DNA from: Hirsutella rhossiliensis
Lineage: Eukaryota > Ascomycota > Sordariomycetes > Hypocreales > Ophiocordycipitaceae
Reading direction: 5' to 3'
NCBI RefSeq assembly: GCF_020360975.1
Contig: NW_025408667.1
Coordinates: 3,534,001 to 3,598,000, forward strand
DNA: 64,000 bases
The translations under genes were made by a program, and so were the position numbers. The notes beneath the pieces are model-generated. The model worked only from the letters and a program-made list of their open reading frames with translations. It was not told the origin of the DNA and searched no databases. This document shows, in pieces, positions 1 to 10,772 of the stretch; position 1 is the first letter of the stretch; every line of letters begins with the position of its first letter.

Positions 1-590
1 TAAAAAGCCGCGCTTTTACGTTTATATAAAAGCTATAAGAGACTATAGATTATTACTAATCTACGATAGCCGCTATAGTATAAGATTAAGAGCGGTATAT
101 TAATAAAACTAAGGCTCTAGTAAATAAGTTTATAGTAAGAGATAAGGTATAGCTAGACCTTTATAACTATAGGTTAGTATAGCTAAAGAAGAAGCTTAAC
201 TAGCTATATATAAAGTTTATAGTATAAAAGGTTATTAGCTCGTAGGTTATAAAGCTTAATAGTCTTTTAATAGGGGTCTATAATAAGATTAATATAGACC
301 TCCTTTATAGAGCCCCCTTTAACCTACTACCTAGATAAAAAGTAGTAGACGCTTAACTACTTATAATTAAAGTAAAGGAAGAAGATAAGTTTAAGGTTAA
401 AGAGATATAGGCCGCGCGCTAGAAAAAGGTTAGTAAGGGGAAACGCTAGAAGGTCCTTATTAAGTAGCGCGGGTATCTTAACCTTATATAAGAACCTATA
501 TATAAGTTTATAAGAGCTATAGCCCTTAATAAGTTTAAGGCCTTATTTAAAGTAATAGATAAGAATAATAGACTAATAGACTACTAATAG
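1..590 (+). pseudogene. Ty3/gypsy (chromovirus) integrase C-terminus with chromodomain, RIP-degraded, 5' end outside the window
   Basis: A plus-strand frame broken only by TAG/TAA stops runs from about 90 to 590. After reversing RIP it shows the usual order of a gypsy integrase tail: a GDKVWL-like strand (VRDKV*LDLYNYR, with the stop at the Trp position), a KKLN*L block, an INIDLLYRAPFNLLPR block, and then a chromodomain with KVLIK*RGYLNLI*EPIYKF, where both stops sit at conserved positions of the chromodomain. Chromodomains mark the chromovirus branch of Ty3/gypsy and guide integration to heterochromatin. The rest of pol would lie to the left of position 1. It is certainly non-functional. 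Confidence 0.8.
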
Positions 591-1039
591 TAGCCTAAGC
601 TAGGACTATAAAGTAGGTAAAGCAGAGTAGGTAGTTATAATAACGTAAGTATAATAATATAAGTAGAGATAAAAATAGCGTTTATTTTAAAGCGGAGCTC
701 CTAGACTACTTAAACCTACTCCTTATCCTTATTATTATCCTTATCCTTATCCTTATTATCCTCCTCTACCTTATTAATAGCGGCGGCGCTCTTTAAGGTA
801 AGTATATAGTTAACTACTTTACTTTATTAGTTTAACTAATAATAACACTCTATTAAGTATACTCTATATATAATTTATAATTTTTAATACTAAATAACGA
901 AAAGAAAATAAATAAGAAGAAGGAGATAGCTTAGGCGGCCTTTTAGGCCCGCGAGCTAGTTAGCGGTAGCGGCGGCTCTAGGGGCTCTAAGGGCGAAGGG
1001 GGCCTAGCTAGTAATAGCGGTAGGGGCAGCGGCGGGTAT

Positions 1040-1860
1040 AGCTAAGGGGACCGCCGATAGGGCAACGGAGGTAGTATCCTTAGTACTAAGAGAGTTAATA
1101 GTAGAAGTAAAAGAGCTAAAGGAGAGGAACTTACTTAGGGATAAGGCTCTAGCGCTTAAGGGCGCGGAGATTACGGTAGGCGGCGGCGGCGGCGGTAAGG
1201 CGCTTCTTAGTAGCCCCCTATACTTACTTATACGCGCCGGCCTTCTAAGCCGACGCTATAGCGAGTAAGATAGGAGGCGCCGCCTTATAGGCGCGGCCGG
1301 CACGCGTATACCAGTAATAACTACCGCTATAGCGGCGCCCGACTTAGTCGGCGTAGGAGAGCTCCTATAATATATACCGTATATAGGGGGCCGCGCGGGC
1401 GGCTCTAGCCTATACTTAGCGTTTATACTTTAAGAAGTTAGCGGAAAATAGCTACTACGCTCGCTAGGTAGTAGACTTATAGGGGTAGTAAAGGTAGAGG
1501 CGGGGGTAAAGGGGCCGGGCATTATAGCTAGCGGCGGGAATAGCGTCGTTACTTAATAGGGCAATATAAGGGCGGCTAGCGTAGTAAAGGTAGAGGCGGC
1601 GGCGGTAGGCGCGGTCGCGGGGGCGCGGGTAGGAGCAGCGGTAGCGGCGGAGCTATCGTCGGCTATACCTAGTACGGCGTCGATAAAAACTCTATATACT
1701 CTAAAAAAGAAAAGGCAAGGGAGGGGGAGGTAGATATATCTATCGCGGAAGTTAGTATTACGGATTATAGCCTCTTACTTTATAAAGCAAGGAACTTACT
1801 AGTTAAAGTTATTATTATTAAGGCTATTATTACTACTATAGCTATTACTATAAGTATATA
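1040..1860 (+). pseudogene. unidentified RIP-degraded frame, coiled-coil then Gly/Ala-rich
   Basis: One plus-strand frame stays open except for a few TAA/TAG codons. It begins with a heptad-like stretch (ATEVVSLVLRELIVEVKELK) and continues into Gly/Ala/Val-rich sequence encoded by the CpG-rich pocket. It could be a gag-like or accessory protein of a neighbouring retroelement, but I recognise no family. The flanking stretches 590-1040 and 1860-2640 are equally RIPed and contain nothing I can name. Confidence 0.3.
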
Positions 1861-2639
1861 TTAATAGAGCGGCCTTTATAGCTAGGAACGAACTAACGCC
1901 TTAAGTAAAGTAGAACTTACTTACTACTATTACTACTATAGTTAAAGAAAGAAGAAAAGGAAAAAAAGGAGGAAGGGGGGGATACTACTTTATATACCCC
2001 TAAGTAAAGGAGGCTACCTAAGGCCGAGGGAATAAGTAACCTAAGGCTTATATAGGTCTAGGCCGGCCGCTAGCTACCTAGGAGCGTATATAATAGGTTA
2101 CGCCCTTATTTAAACGGCTAGCCGGCTAATAAGTATAGAGCTTAGTTCCGGCTACTTAGGCTAATAAGCGCGGGGATAATAGGGCTAGTAGGGCTAGTAC
2201 GATTAACGGGAAAGGGTAGGGTAGAGCTAGCGGTATAGGCCTAATAGTATAAAAGCCGTTAATTAAGTAGCGCCGCAACGCGCTTAAGGGAGGGTATTAT
2301 ATAAGAGTCTTTAACTATTATAAGTTATAAGCTTAGGCTATAGCTTAAGCTATATAGTTATATATAAAGGGCTAGATCCTATATATATATATATAGGCTA
2401 GCCGTATATAAGAGAGCTCTATATAGCTTATTAATATTATCTTATAAATAGTACTTATATATATGCCTCTACCTACTTTATAATAAATAGCTATTAATAG
2501 CGTAACTAGCTTATAATAGCTTAGTTATAGAAATAACTAAGCTCTTACTAGTATATATTAATTATAGATATAACCTAAAAGTATTTAAGGTTACTTAATA
2601 AGGACTATAAGTAGAACGAGTAATACTATAAGTAAATTA

Positions 2640-3115
2640 ACTATAAAAATTATATAAAGAAATATAATATGAACTTTAATTTATTAAAGAACGAATATCT
2701 ACTTATTATAATTAGAAAAGATTATAGGGACTAATCTTTTAAGAAGGAGATATAGTTTACCTTATATAACGAAATATTAAAATAAAACGACTAAGTAATA
2801 AATTAGATTTTAAGAAACTTAAACCGTTTAAAGTTAAGAAAACTATCTTAAAAGTTAACTATAAACTTTCGCTACTAAAAATAATATAGATATACCCGAT
2901 ATTTTATATCTTATTATTAGAACTAGTACTATAAAACGCTAAACTATAAGAAAAAATTAAAGTTAACGATAATTAAGAATATAAAGTAGAATAAATACTA
3001 GATATAAGAAAATAAGGTTAGTAATAAGAATACCTTATTAAGTAGAAGGGATATAGACTAAAAGAAAATACCTAGGAACTACTTAAGTACTTAACCTATT
3101 ATAGTTCTTTACTTT
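2640..3115 (+). pseudogene. second Ty3/gypsy integrase tail with chromodomain, RIP-degraded
   Basis: The plus frame reads, with RIP stops, a GDIVYL strand followed by RRNIKTKRLSNKLDFKKL, a KPFKVKK block, and a chromodomain ending YLIK*KGYRLKENT*ELLKYL. This is the classic YLVKWKGY..EENTWEP pattern, with each stop at a Trp codon (TGG to TAG). It differs clearly from the tail at 1-590, so it comes from a different chromovirus family. The body of the element is not recognisable upstream, which implies fragmentation or nesting. Confidence 0.78.
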
Positions 3116-3149
3116 AATAGTTCTACTAGTAAAATCTACCCTAGGTATT

Positions 3150-3715
3150 ATAAAATCGCTTAACGAATTAATAGTATTCTAATTAATTATATTAAATCTA
3201 CCTATAAACTAAATATCGACTACCGCTTTAGATTCTTAGCGCTTAGCCTCGTTAAGGTTATTTAAGGAATAAAGGCCCCGATAAACTATCTTAGTATCCT
3301 TTATCTTTAGCTAGCGCTTTTAATAGTAAAGCCGCGCTAAATAAGCTAAGGCTTTATTTAGGTTAGCTTAAGCTTTTAATATTCGCTCCTTAGTAATTTC
3401 TTCTTCTTTATTTAATCGATCGGACTCTAGATTTATTTAGGATACTAGGAAATATATTAGCTATAAATAATAAGTAAGATAACGAAGTTACCTATAAGAG
3501 CTAATCGCTACGCCCGATATATTATAGGAACGACCCCGCTATATATATTTAGTATACTTAAAAGACTTCTTTAGTATTTTATAGTAGAAGCCGTGTAATA
3601 AATAAAAAGAATATAGTATAACGTTAAAACTAAGACGATTAATAGACTTAGCTAAATAAATACGCTTAAGGGTCTTATAAGAACAATCCTTCGATACGCG
3701 ACTAGATATACTATT
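3150..3715 (-). pseudogene. RIP-degraded Cys-cluster plus coiled-coil protein, minus strand
   Basis: On the minus strand a frame with few RIP stops runs leftward from about 3715. Tyr codons (TAY) sit where Cys (TGY) would be expected after RIP reversal, giving spacing like C-x2-C..GF..C-x7-C-x2-C-x2-RGR-x-C, a zinc-binding look. It is followed by a basic, Leu/Ala-rich heptad region (ANLNKALAYLARL..) and an SLNNLNEAKR*E block. It resembles, from memory only, a zinc-cluster plus coiled-coil protein common in transposon-rich fungal genomes. Whether it belonged to an element or was a host gene caught by RIP cannot be told here. Confidence 0.45.
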
Positions 3716-4129
3716 AGTAGTATATCCTAAGGGATAGAAAAGACGAAACGGGGAATATATATACGCGCGATAAGGGTATATTTATATACGGCGGCTAAGG
3801 TAGTAGTAGGTCTTACGGATAAGACTAAAAAGAGGGGAGATATTATATTATAACTACGGTTAGTAGGCTATAGGAGAGCCGGCTATATTTATATAATAAG
3901 GCGGCTCGGAATAATAGTTAGTACGAGAAGTTACTTAGGCTTAGCTTACTTAAAATATATATAAGCTACGTAAGCCTTATATAGATAGATTACTACTTAG
4001 GAGTATAGCTTATAAGTAAGCTATAGTAAGCTATAAAGGGGATTATAGCTAAGACTATAATCTAAGGATAGTCTCTATAGGTATATATAGCTACCTACTT
4101 TTACTCCTTTAGATAAATAGCTCTCTAGC

Positions 4130-7100
4130 TTTTAATATAGATCTTTATTACGATTCTATCTTTAATTCTAATTACTTAGTTATAGTCTATAGTTTATAAC
4201 CTCCGACTTATTACTAACGTAATATATATACTATTAATTACGTAATAGAAAGAAAAATAGGTATTAAGGATATCTTTAATAACTTTATAGCGTTACTTAA
4301 GACTTAGTATAAAGTTAAAATAATTATATTAGTTACTAACGGGGAAAGGGCTCTTTTAATAATAGAATAAATAGATTATATAACTAATAAAGGGATATAA
4401 GTTATATAGTTAGCCCCTTTAACGCCTATATAAAATAGTTATATAAAGAGATTAAAGGTAATAATAAAGGAAAAAGTAAGGGTTATAAGACTTAACTTAA
4501 AACTTTTAAAAGAGCTATAGCTAAAGATATACTATATAGCGGTATACCTACTTAATATAATACCCTTCGAATTATATAATTATAGCTAGTAGAGCCTATA
4601 TAAGTATTAATAGACCTAGATAAAAGAAAATAATCTACTATATTACTATATTAAAGATATTAAACTAGATATTATATATTTAAGGATCTTTAGCTATATA
4701 GCGTTCTTAATAATAATTATAGTATTAAAATATATTAAGTTATATAAGATATAGTTACTACTTAAGTAAAGAGCTTATATTAGCTACTTAGTAGGCTATA
4801 GGTCTACTTAATAATATATTATATATATACCGTTAATTAGATAAATTAAACTAATAGTATTAGCTAATATATAGTTTAATAAGTCTATAAGCTATAATAT
4901 AAAAAGAAAAGAGTAAGCCTAGCTAGTCTAAATATATAGCTATAATATCCTTAGAGATATAGCTATAACTAACGTTATAGATAGTAAGGAACCTAAAACC
5001 TTTAAGGTACTAAGTTTATTTAATAATAATATAGATAATATATAAGAGCGCTACTAAGAGGTATAGGCTAATAAAGTACTCGGGTACGTAGTACTAATAT
5101 GTCGGTAGGGTATCGGTAGGGAATCGTGCCTACCCCGCTCGTATATTATAGACCTCTCGCTACTCCGACTAAAGAGGAGAAATCCCTCTTCTAGCAAGCT
5201 TTAGTCTTACGATAAGGAGAATATAATATATATAGCGCAGTACCTCTAGCTATCTCTACTACCTAACTAATCGTACCGTGATACGTGTTCCCTTATATAA
5301 CGGTTAGACGCTAAAAGAAGTAATTACCTTCTTATAAGACCTATTGCCCTTATATACTCTAAAAGATTAAGGATTAAAGACGCTCTTATAGGGATTATAT
5401 AGATATATATATCTTTCCCTTTTAGAAATAGTAGGCCTAAGGATAGAGATTTTAATATTACCCCTTCTATTTAATACTATATTTAATATAGAGTTACTAA
5501 GTTCTATACCTCCTACGCTTTAATAGATACTATAGCTAGTAACCCTTCTTATATCTTATTAGGGAGATAGCTTAAAGACGCGATACCTATATTAAACGAC
5601 TTATCTCCTTAAGACGAACGTAATAATATACCTCTTAACCTAGGGGGTAAAGGAATAATTATAGTATAGGTTTAAGAAGATAACCCTTAGTCTAAACCTT
5701 ATACCCTTAACCTAGTAGTTAGTAGGGCTAGCTTAAAGATAATATAAATATAAGAATAACGTAGATAAAAAGATATATTATAAGGGATTAACTTAAGTTA
5801 CGTTATTAAAGGAAAACGAGCTTATAGGCCTAAGAGATCCCTTATTAATAATATTATTATAAAAGTAAGTAAGTATAAGCTTTATATTAAAGATATACCG
5901 CCCCCCCCTACCTTTTTAACGTAGTAATAGCTTTAGAATTTATATATAAATAAAAGGAAGCTATAGACCGCGAAATAAAGGAAAACCTAGTAAGGGGTAT
6001 ATAAAAGACTATCTTAAAAGCTATTATTAAATAGAAAGGTTACTTCCTAATCCCCTTACGTTAGGTCTTTATATATAAGACCGATAAATAAGGGTATATT
6101 ATATACTTTAAAGTATATATTATAGTTTATAGAGACCTATAACCTAAAGGTAATAAGGATATATATATAGCTATACTATAAGTATAAATATTTTAACTAC
6201 TAATAGCCTTTTACTACCTTAAGGACTTTAAGATAAAATAATATAATATAAAAATAGTATTTCTATATATAATCCTACGCTAAGAAGTCTATTATTAGCC
6301 TCTACTAGGATTCTTAATACCTAGGCTATACCTAAAGCTATTAAAAGCACTATATAGGCTCTATATCTACCTAAAGCTATAGTTTAAAAAGATATCTAGT
6401 TTCTTTACTAAACTAAGAGCTTAGTAGCTAGTAAAAGACGCCTATATACTAGTCTATAAGGGCGTTATTATCTTTATCTTTATAGATAATACCGTTATAA
6501 TATATCTTAAAAGGTAAAAATAAGATTAAAAGGAGCTATATAAGGCTATTATAAAGAAATATACTATTATATATATAAGAGAGCTACGCTAGTTCCTTAG
6601 TATCGAGATTATTAAGGATAAGGATCTTAAGAAGATATAGCTCTTATAAGCTTCTTATATCTCTAAGACTATAAAGAAATATTATATCCTTAATAATAAT
6701 ATCCTTTATTAGCTTAGGATCCTACTAATAATAAAAGAGCTCGTCCCTTATAAAAAGTAAGCCTTAAAGGAAGAGATATATAAATATATCTCCTTAATTA
6801 AGTCGCTTATTTATCTAGTAATTTATACTAAGCTAGATATCGTATTTATAGCTAGAAAGCTAGCCTAATATAATTATAACCCTAGGCCGCGCTATAGGTA
6901 TAAAGCATATAAGTGCCTAGCTTACCTTTATTATATAAGAGACCGCTATATCTACTTTATAGCAATAAACCTAATAAGGCGGCTAATATATATATCTAAC
7001 TCCTTATATACTAATAACCTAAAGACTAAGAAGTCCTTATAAGGATATATATTCTTATTTCTTAGTAGGCTAATTAACTAAAAAGCTATTAAGTAAGCTA

Positions 7101-7470
7101 CTATAATAATATCCTTTATAAAAGCTAAATTATTAGCACTTTTATAGATAGCTAAAGAATAAGTAGTATTTAGCCGGCTAATTAAGGAGCTTAGTATTAG
7201 TATTAAAGGAACTATAGAGCTCTAGTATAATAACCTTTAGGCTATTAAGCTTCTAACTAAATTAAGCGCGAAGCTTAAGATAAACCTTAAGTACGTTAAC
7301 GTTTATAGATACTAGCTTTATTAAGAGGTATAGTAAGATTAAATATAAGTTAGCTAGATCGTATTAATAAATAACCTAGCTAATAGTATAATAAAGGCGC
7401 TTATATACTAAAAGTATTAGAGCTTTATTAAGTAACTAAGACTAGTAATACGGCCGGAAGATATATTAAG
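4130..7470 (+). pseudogene. Ty1/copia pol (integrase, reverse transcriptase, RNase H), RIP-degraded
   Basis: The domain order is that of copia elements. An integrase-like region lies around 4300-4900. Reverse transcriptase starts near 5930 with a VFIYKTDK*GYI block and an RDL*PKGNKD block. The catalytic YVDD motif appears as FIDN at about 6475-6500 after RIP. It continues with RELR*FLSIEII (WFLGI motif) and ASYISKTIKKY near 6600. RNase H shows the copia SSTEAELLAL motif as ISFIKAKLLALL at about 7110-7140, and the frame ends near 7470 with a degraded DGLTKAL block (LANSIIKAL) and FIK*LRL. Stops are almost all TAG/TAA at Trp/Gln positions. The copy is inactive. Confidence 0.85.
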
Positions 7471-7790
7471 AGATAATATACCTAACTACCGTATTAAGGC
7501 GTAATATCTCCTTACTATAGCGAGCTCGATAATTACTAGATCCCGATAATAAGAGCATTACTATATATACTAAGATTAAGGGATTTTAACGGCGTAGTTA
7601 GATCTTAATTTAGTTTAGAAACTATAAAGATCTAGGGGGTAGAAGTTAGCCTTATTTACTACTAAGAAGTAAAGCTATTACTAGACCACCCCTTAAATAG
7701 TATAATACTATAGCGCTTAAACTTATTTTTATTAGACTAAACGCTCCTCTACTTATTACCCTACTATCTAAAAGCTAGGGTAGTAAGGGG

Positions 7791-8090
7791 GTATATTAAG
7801 GAGAGAGAGTAAGTATAAGAGGCTATAGTTATACCTAGTAGACCTAATAGTTATATATAAAGAAGCCTGCTTAACTAATATAACTCCCCTAGCCTAAGGA
7901 TATTATATAGGCCTAACTTAGGTATAGGAATATCTTAATACCCTCTTTTAGCTAGCTATATATAGTTACTATACCTATATAAGCCCCTCCCTTATCCTAA
8001 TAGATAAATAAAGATATATATTACTAAATTTACCTTTCTATGCCCTTATTTCTTCTACTATGCTCTTAAGCCCCTACTTAAGAGTTATTA
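7791..8090 (+). repeat. possible 3' LTR of the copia element
   Basis: A purine run (about 7780-7792) resembling a polypurine tract follows the end of pol and precedes TATATTAAGG, which would be TGTRTTAAGG before RIP and so fits an LTR start. The segment ends where the 97-bp repeat begins. I could not find a matching 5' LTR upstream, so the boundaries are tentative. Confidence 0.3.
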
Positions 8091-8184
8091 GGATAAGAAA
8101 GGGCCTATAATACGCGTTAGTAATACCTCTATCGGGGGTGCCCTTATTTTGCATGGTGTAGCGGTATTTTACTAGCTTGATAGT
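8088..8184 (+). repeat. 97-bp direct repeat, copy 1 (RIP-marked)
   Basis: It aligns without gaps to 8459-8555 (offset 371 bp). Seven positions differ, and six of these are C in copy 2 but T here, each in a CpA context. The TpG sites in the same copy are untouched. It marks the right edge of the RIP block. Confidence 0.9.
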
Positions 8185-8921
8185 TATAAGCCCGGTTGCG
8201 GGTCCCCGCTAGGCGAATTAGCGAGGGTTGAAAACCTATTCCGGAAGCTGCGCTAGCTGGTTGGTCTATTGTTCGACTCCTAGGGTGGTTATGATGCGCT
8301 GCGGGTAGCTGACAGCCTAAATCCAAAGGGTCAGGGGGGTTGCCTATGCCTCCTCAACTACACAGGAAATCCTATCTATTTGCCAGACAAGGCCCTATTG
8401 GTCTTACGGGTAACTTGCTGGCTCCATAGAAGATGCAGCCATCAACCTAGGGGGTGTGTCAGGACAAGAAAAGGCCTATAATACGCGTTAGTAACACCTC
8501 TATCGGGGGTGCCCTCATTTTGCATGGTGTAGCGGTATTTTACCAGCTTGACAGTAACGATAGGTAAAGTTATACCCTAGAATTAAATCTACAACCTGAA
8601 GACACGATCTTTAGGTAGCGGAATCGAGATACCTTACCTAAGTAGCTTTTGCGCCTTTAGATCTTATAGGTAGAGGTGAGATGCGCAGTAGAGGCGTCAA
8701 CGTTGGGCGTCGTGAGAAAAGTGGCCGTGCAAGTAGTAATACTCTGAATTTATACCAATAATATTTTACACAAGATATCTACTGTTACAAAGTCGGTTAT
8801 TCACTGCTTACCTCCTACTCATTGCTTCCTATTAGACCCAACAGGACACGCTTGCAAAGCAATCATCAAACTGTCGTCAGCTTTCACCCGCACTGCGGGG
8901 AGGCTGACGGAAATTGAAGTA
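8185..8921. other. gene-free DNA between the RIP block and the DNA transposon
   Basis: Composition returns to normal here. Apart from repeat copy 2 (8459-8555) I see no coding frame, RNA gene or inverted repeat. Confidence 0.6.
8459..8555 (+). repeat. 97-bp direct repeat, copy 2 (unmutated)
   Basis: This copy lies in DNA of normal composition and shows the probable pre-RIP sequence of copy 1. It includes the core GTAGCGGTATTTTACC that is also found at 15572. The 270 bp between the two copies (8185-8458) hold no gene. The unit may be a terminal piece of an unrecognised mobile element. Confidence 0.85.
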
Positions 8922-8965
8922 AGTCCCTGCACATAGAAATGGGCACCCCCCTGTTTTGGGCACCC
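8922..8965 (+). repeat. left terminal inverted repeat of the Fot1-like element
   Basis: It begins AGTCCCTGCACATAG and includes two GGGCACCC boxes. It is the exact reverse complement of 10729-10772 and is preceded by the TA target duplication. Confidence 0.95.
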
Positions 8966-9130
8966 CAAAAAATCACGACCATTTTCAACACCATTAATTC
9001 AATCCCTTCTCACTGCCCACCACCGTGCACTACGATACAATCGTCACCTATTTCTGAAACCTCAGCTTCGGTTTCATCAGATTCTTCATTCTCAGCTGCG
9101 TTCACCTCCTCCTGCGCCCGTCGTATTGCC

Positions 9131-10618
9131 TCAATATTGGCGAACCTCGAATTCGGGCTCGTGACCACCCTCTTCCTTTTTCGGCTTGACGGCCGCCAAT
9201 TGTGTTTCCAGTGCCTGAATCTGCAATTGAGCTTTTGCTAAAAGGCCATCCTTCTCGTCAAACCCTTTTGTGATCTTCCTGAACAGCAATCTCTTCGTGG
9301 GCACGTCGTCGTCTAGCTGGTTGAATTGAACTACCTGAACCTTCAGATCTTGCGAGCGCCTCGGGGTCGACCACGCAATCTGGGATGTGTCTGATTGCCA
9401 GTCACTGGTGGGTAAGTGGCTATTGAATGCATTGGCCACATTTTTCGCGTTCTTTTGCGTCTGTTGCTGTTCTCCAGCAGAAGAGGGCTCAAAAGTGGCT
9501 TCGCCATCGACACCGGCCACAAACCCGTCGCTTTCCAGCCACCCTTGATGTTTGACACAGTGAGCGCTTGCTCGCGTGCTTTCTGGTAGCAGGAAAGAAA
9601 GTTTTGCTTGCCGACTGGGCTTGAATCGGTCAGGAGGCTGAGAAATCCGACCTGTTTGCGGTAGTAGTGCTTAAGAGCGGAGAAGACAGACAAATCGAGC
9701 GGTTGCAGCACATGAGAGGTATGGGGAGGTAAGAAAAGAAGGTGAATCTGATGCTGGTAGCATAGATACATGAAGTCAACCGTCTCGTGACTTCCGTGGC
9801 CGTCAATACTAGCAGTCTTCGCTCCGAAGGGTCGGGTGGGTGGGTTCTTGGGAATGAACCCTTTTTCGAGCCACTCCACCGCAGTTTGGTCCGAAGTCCA
9901 GCCGTTCTTTGTCGCAGTGAATTGCCAGTCACTAAAAGTACTGAGATCTTCTGGGAACCACTGTTGCTGGACCGATTTGCCCTTGAAAATGACGGGTGGA
10001 GGGAGGAAGGTGCCGGCAGCGGACACGCACTCGATGAACGACGTCCAGACCCGAGAACCAGGCGTCTTCTTTTGTACAGATCGTTTTTCAGCACTGCCAA
10101 CGACCAGGCCATTCTCCCCAAGTCCTTCCATGATGCCTGCTTCATCCATGTTGTACCTGTTCTCCGGCTTAATAGCCAGAATCTCGGAAGGAAGAAATTG
10201 TTGAACCAAGGCCGAATTACCTCGGTAGAAGCGCCGTTGACACGCGCAGAGTCTCTGTGATGGCACTTCTGGGTCCGAACTGCAGGATTTCGTCTTAAAA
10301 ATGCTTGCATCCAGTGTTTTCCGAGCGGTGTGTGGTCTCCTTTGACGGCGAGCATGCGCTGCGCGAACTGCCTGATCTGCGAGTGAGTGGGAGGAAGGCC
10401 CAAGGCGTCCTGAATGAGAATCCATTCGGTAAGTTGCTTTTCCTGTGTCTGAGAAAGCCTCTGAAGAGCAGAAAATGCATCCTTTCTGCATTCGTGACCA
10501 TGCATGCGATTGTAAAGAGTTGCCCTCGGACGCCCCAATCGCGAGCAGCCTTCTTGGCGGATCCGCCATTGGCGATTGCCTCAAGGGCGCTGTGAATGTC
10601 AGACTCTGTATATTTCAT
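9131..10618 (-). pseudogene. frameshifted DDE transposase (CENP-B/HTH plus DDE_1) of the Fot1-like element
   Basis: The start at 10618 opens a psq-type HTH (MKYTESDIHSALEAIANGGS). At about 10528 the frame shifts by one base (GTC CGA where GTC CCG is expected). The second frame carries the CENP-B HTH (KQLTEWILIQDALGLPP, then IRQFAQRMLA). A second shift near 10180-10200 leads into the DDE domain: YNMDE (first Asp), SIDGHGSHET (second) and LQPLDLSVFSALKHYY (third). A third shift near 9455-9465 leads to the coiled C-terminal tail ending at 9131. All three catalytic acids are present but no single frame spans the protein, so the copy cannot make its own transposase. It might still be mobilised in trans through its intact ends. 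Confidence 0.88.
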
Positions 10619-10728
10619 CAGTAGTGGCTTGAAGACACATGCGTCAATTTTTTAGCAGATTGGATGCGTTTCCGCGGTGAAATTTGCTGTTGAAGTTGAC
10701 GCAGCCGTTTAGGTTGGGCACCCATCTT

Positions 10729-10772
10729 GGGTGCCCAAAACAGGGGGGTGCCCATTTCTATGTGCAGGGACT
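10729..10772 (-). repeat. right terminal inverted repeat, with a hairpin at its inner edge
   Basis: It is the exact reverse complement of the left repeat and is followed by TA. Its inner edge overlaps a 9-bp stem hairpin with a 3-nt loop (10716-10736, GGGCACCCA / TGGGTGCCC) that is absent from the left end. Confidence 0.93.

Larger units (their letters stand above)
1..8140. repeat. RIP-saturated, transposon-derived AT-rich block
   Basis: Over about 8.1 kb the dinucleotides CpA and TpG are nearly absent, TpA is everywhere, and CpG is retained in GC-rich pockets (for example 950-1700). This is the signature of repeat-induced point mutation acting on CpA in Pezizomycotina. No open frame of 60 codons starts here, but conserved retroelement motifs can be read if TAG is taken as original TGG/CAG and TAA as original CAA. 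The block contains at least two Ty3/gypsy tails, a Ty1/copia pol gene and a minus-strand accessory frame, so it is a nest of several elements. Normal composition resumes around 8140-8190. Confidence 0.93.
8922..10772. mobile_element. Fot1/Pot2-like (pogo group, Tc1/mariner superfamily) DNA transposon
   Basis: The element is 1,851 bp, close to the size of Fot1 and Pot2 as I recall them. It is bounded by 44-bp inverted repeats that match perfectly (8922-8965 and 10729-10772), and both ends are flanked by a TA dinucleotide (8920-8921 and 10773-10774), the target duplication of this superfamily. Inside is one minus-strand transposase with CENP-B/HTH and DDE domains. CpA and TpG are at normal frequency, so it escaped the RIP that saturated DNA less than 1 kb away. 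It probably arrived recently or has been single-copy. It inserted 95 bp downstream of the FMO stop codon. Confidence 0.92.

Noticed and set aside
8189..8310. tRNA-like B box (GTTCGACTCC near 8270)
   Set aside because: No matching acceptor, D or anticodon stems could be folded around it.
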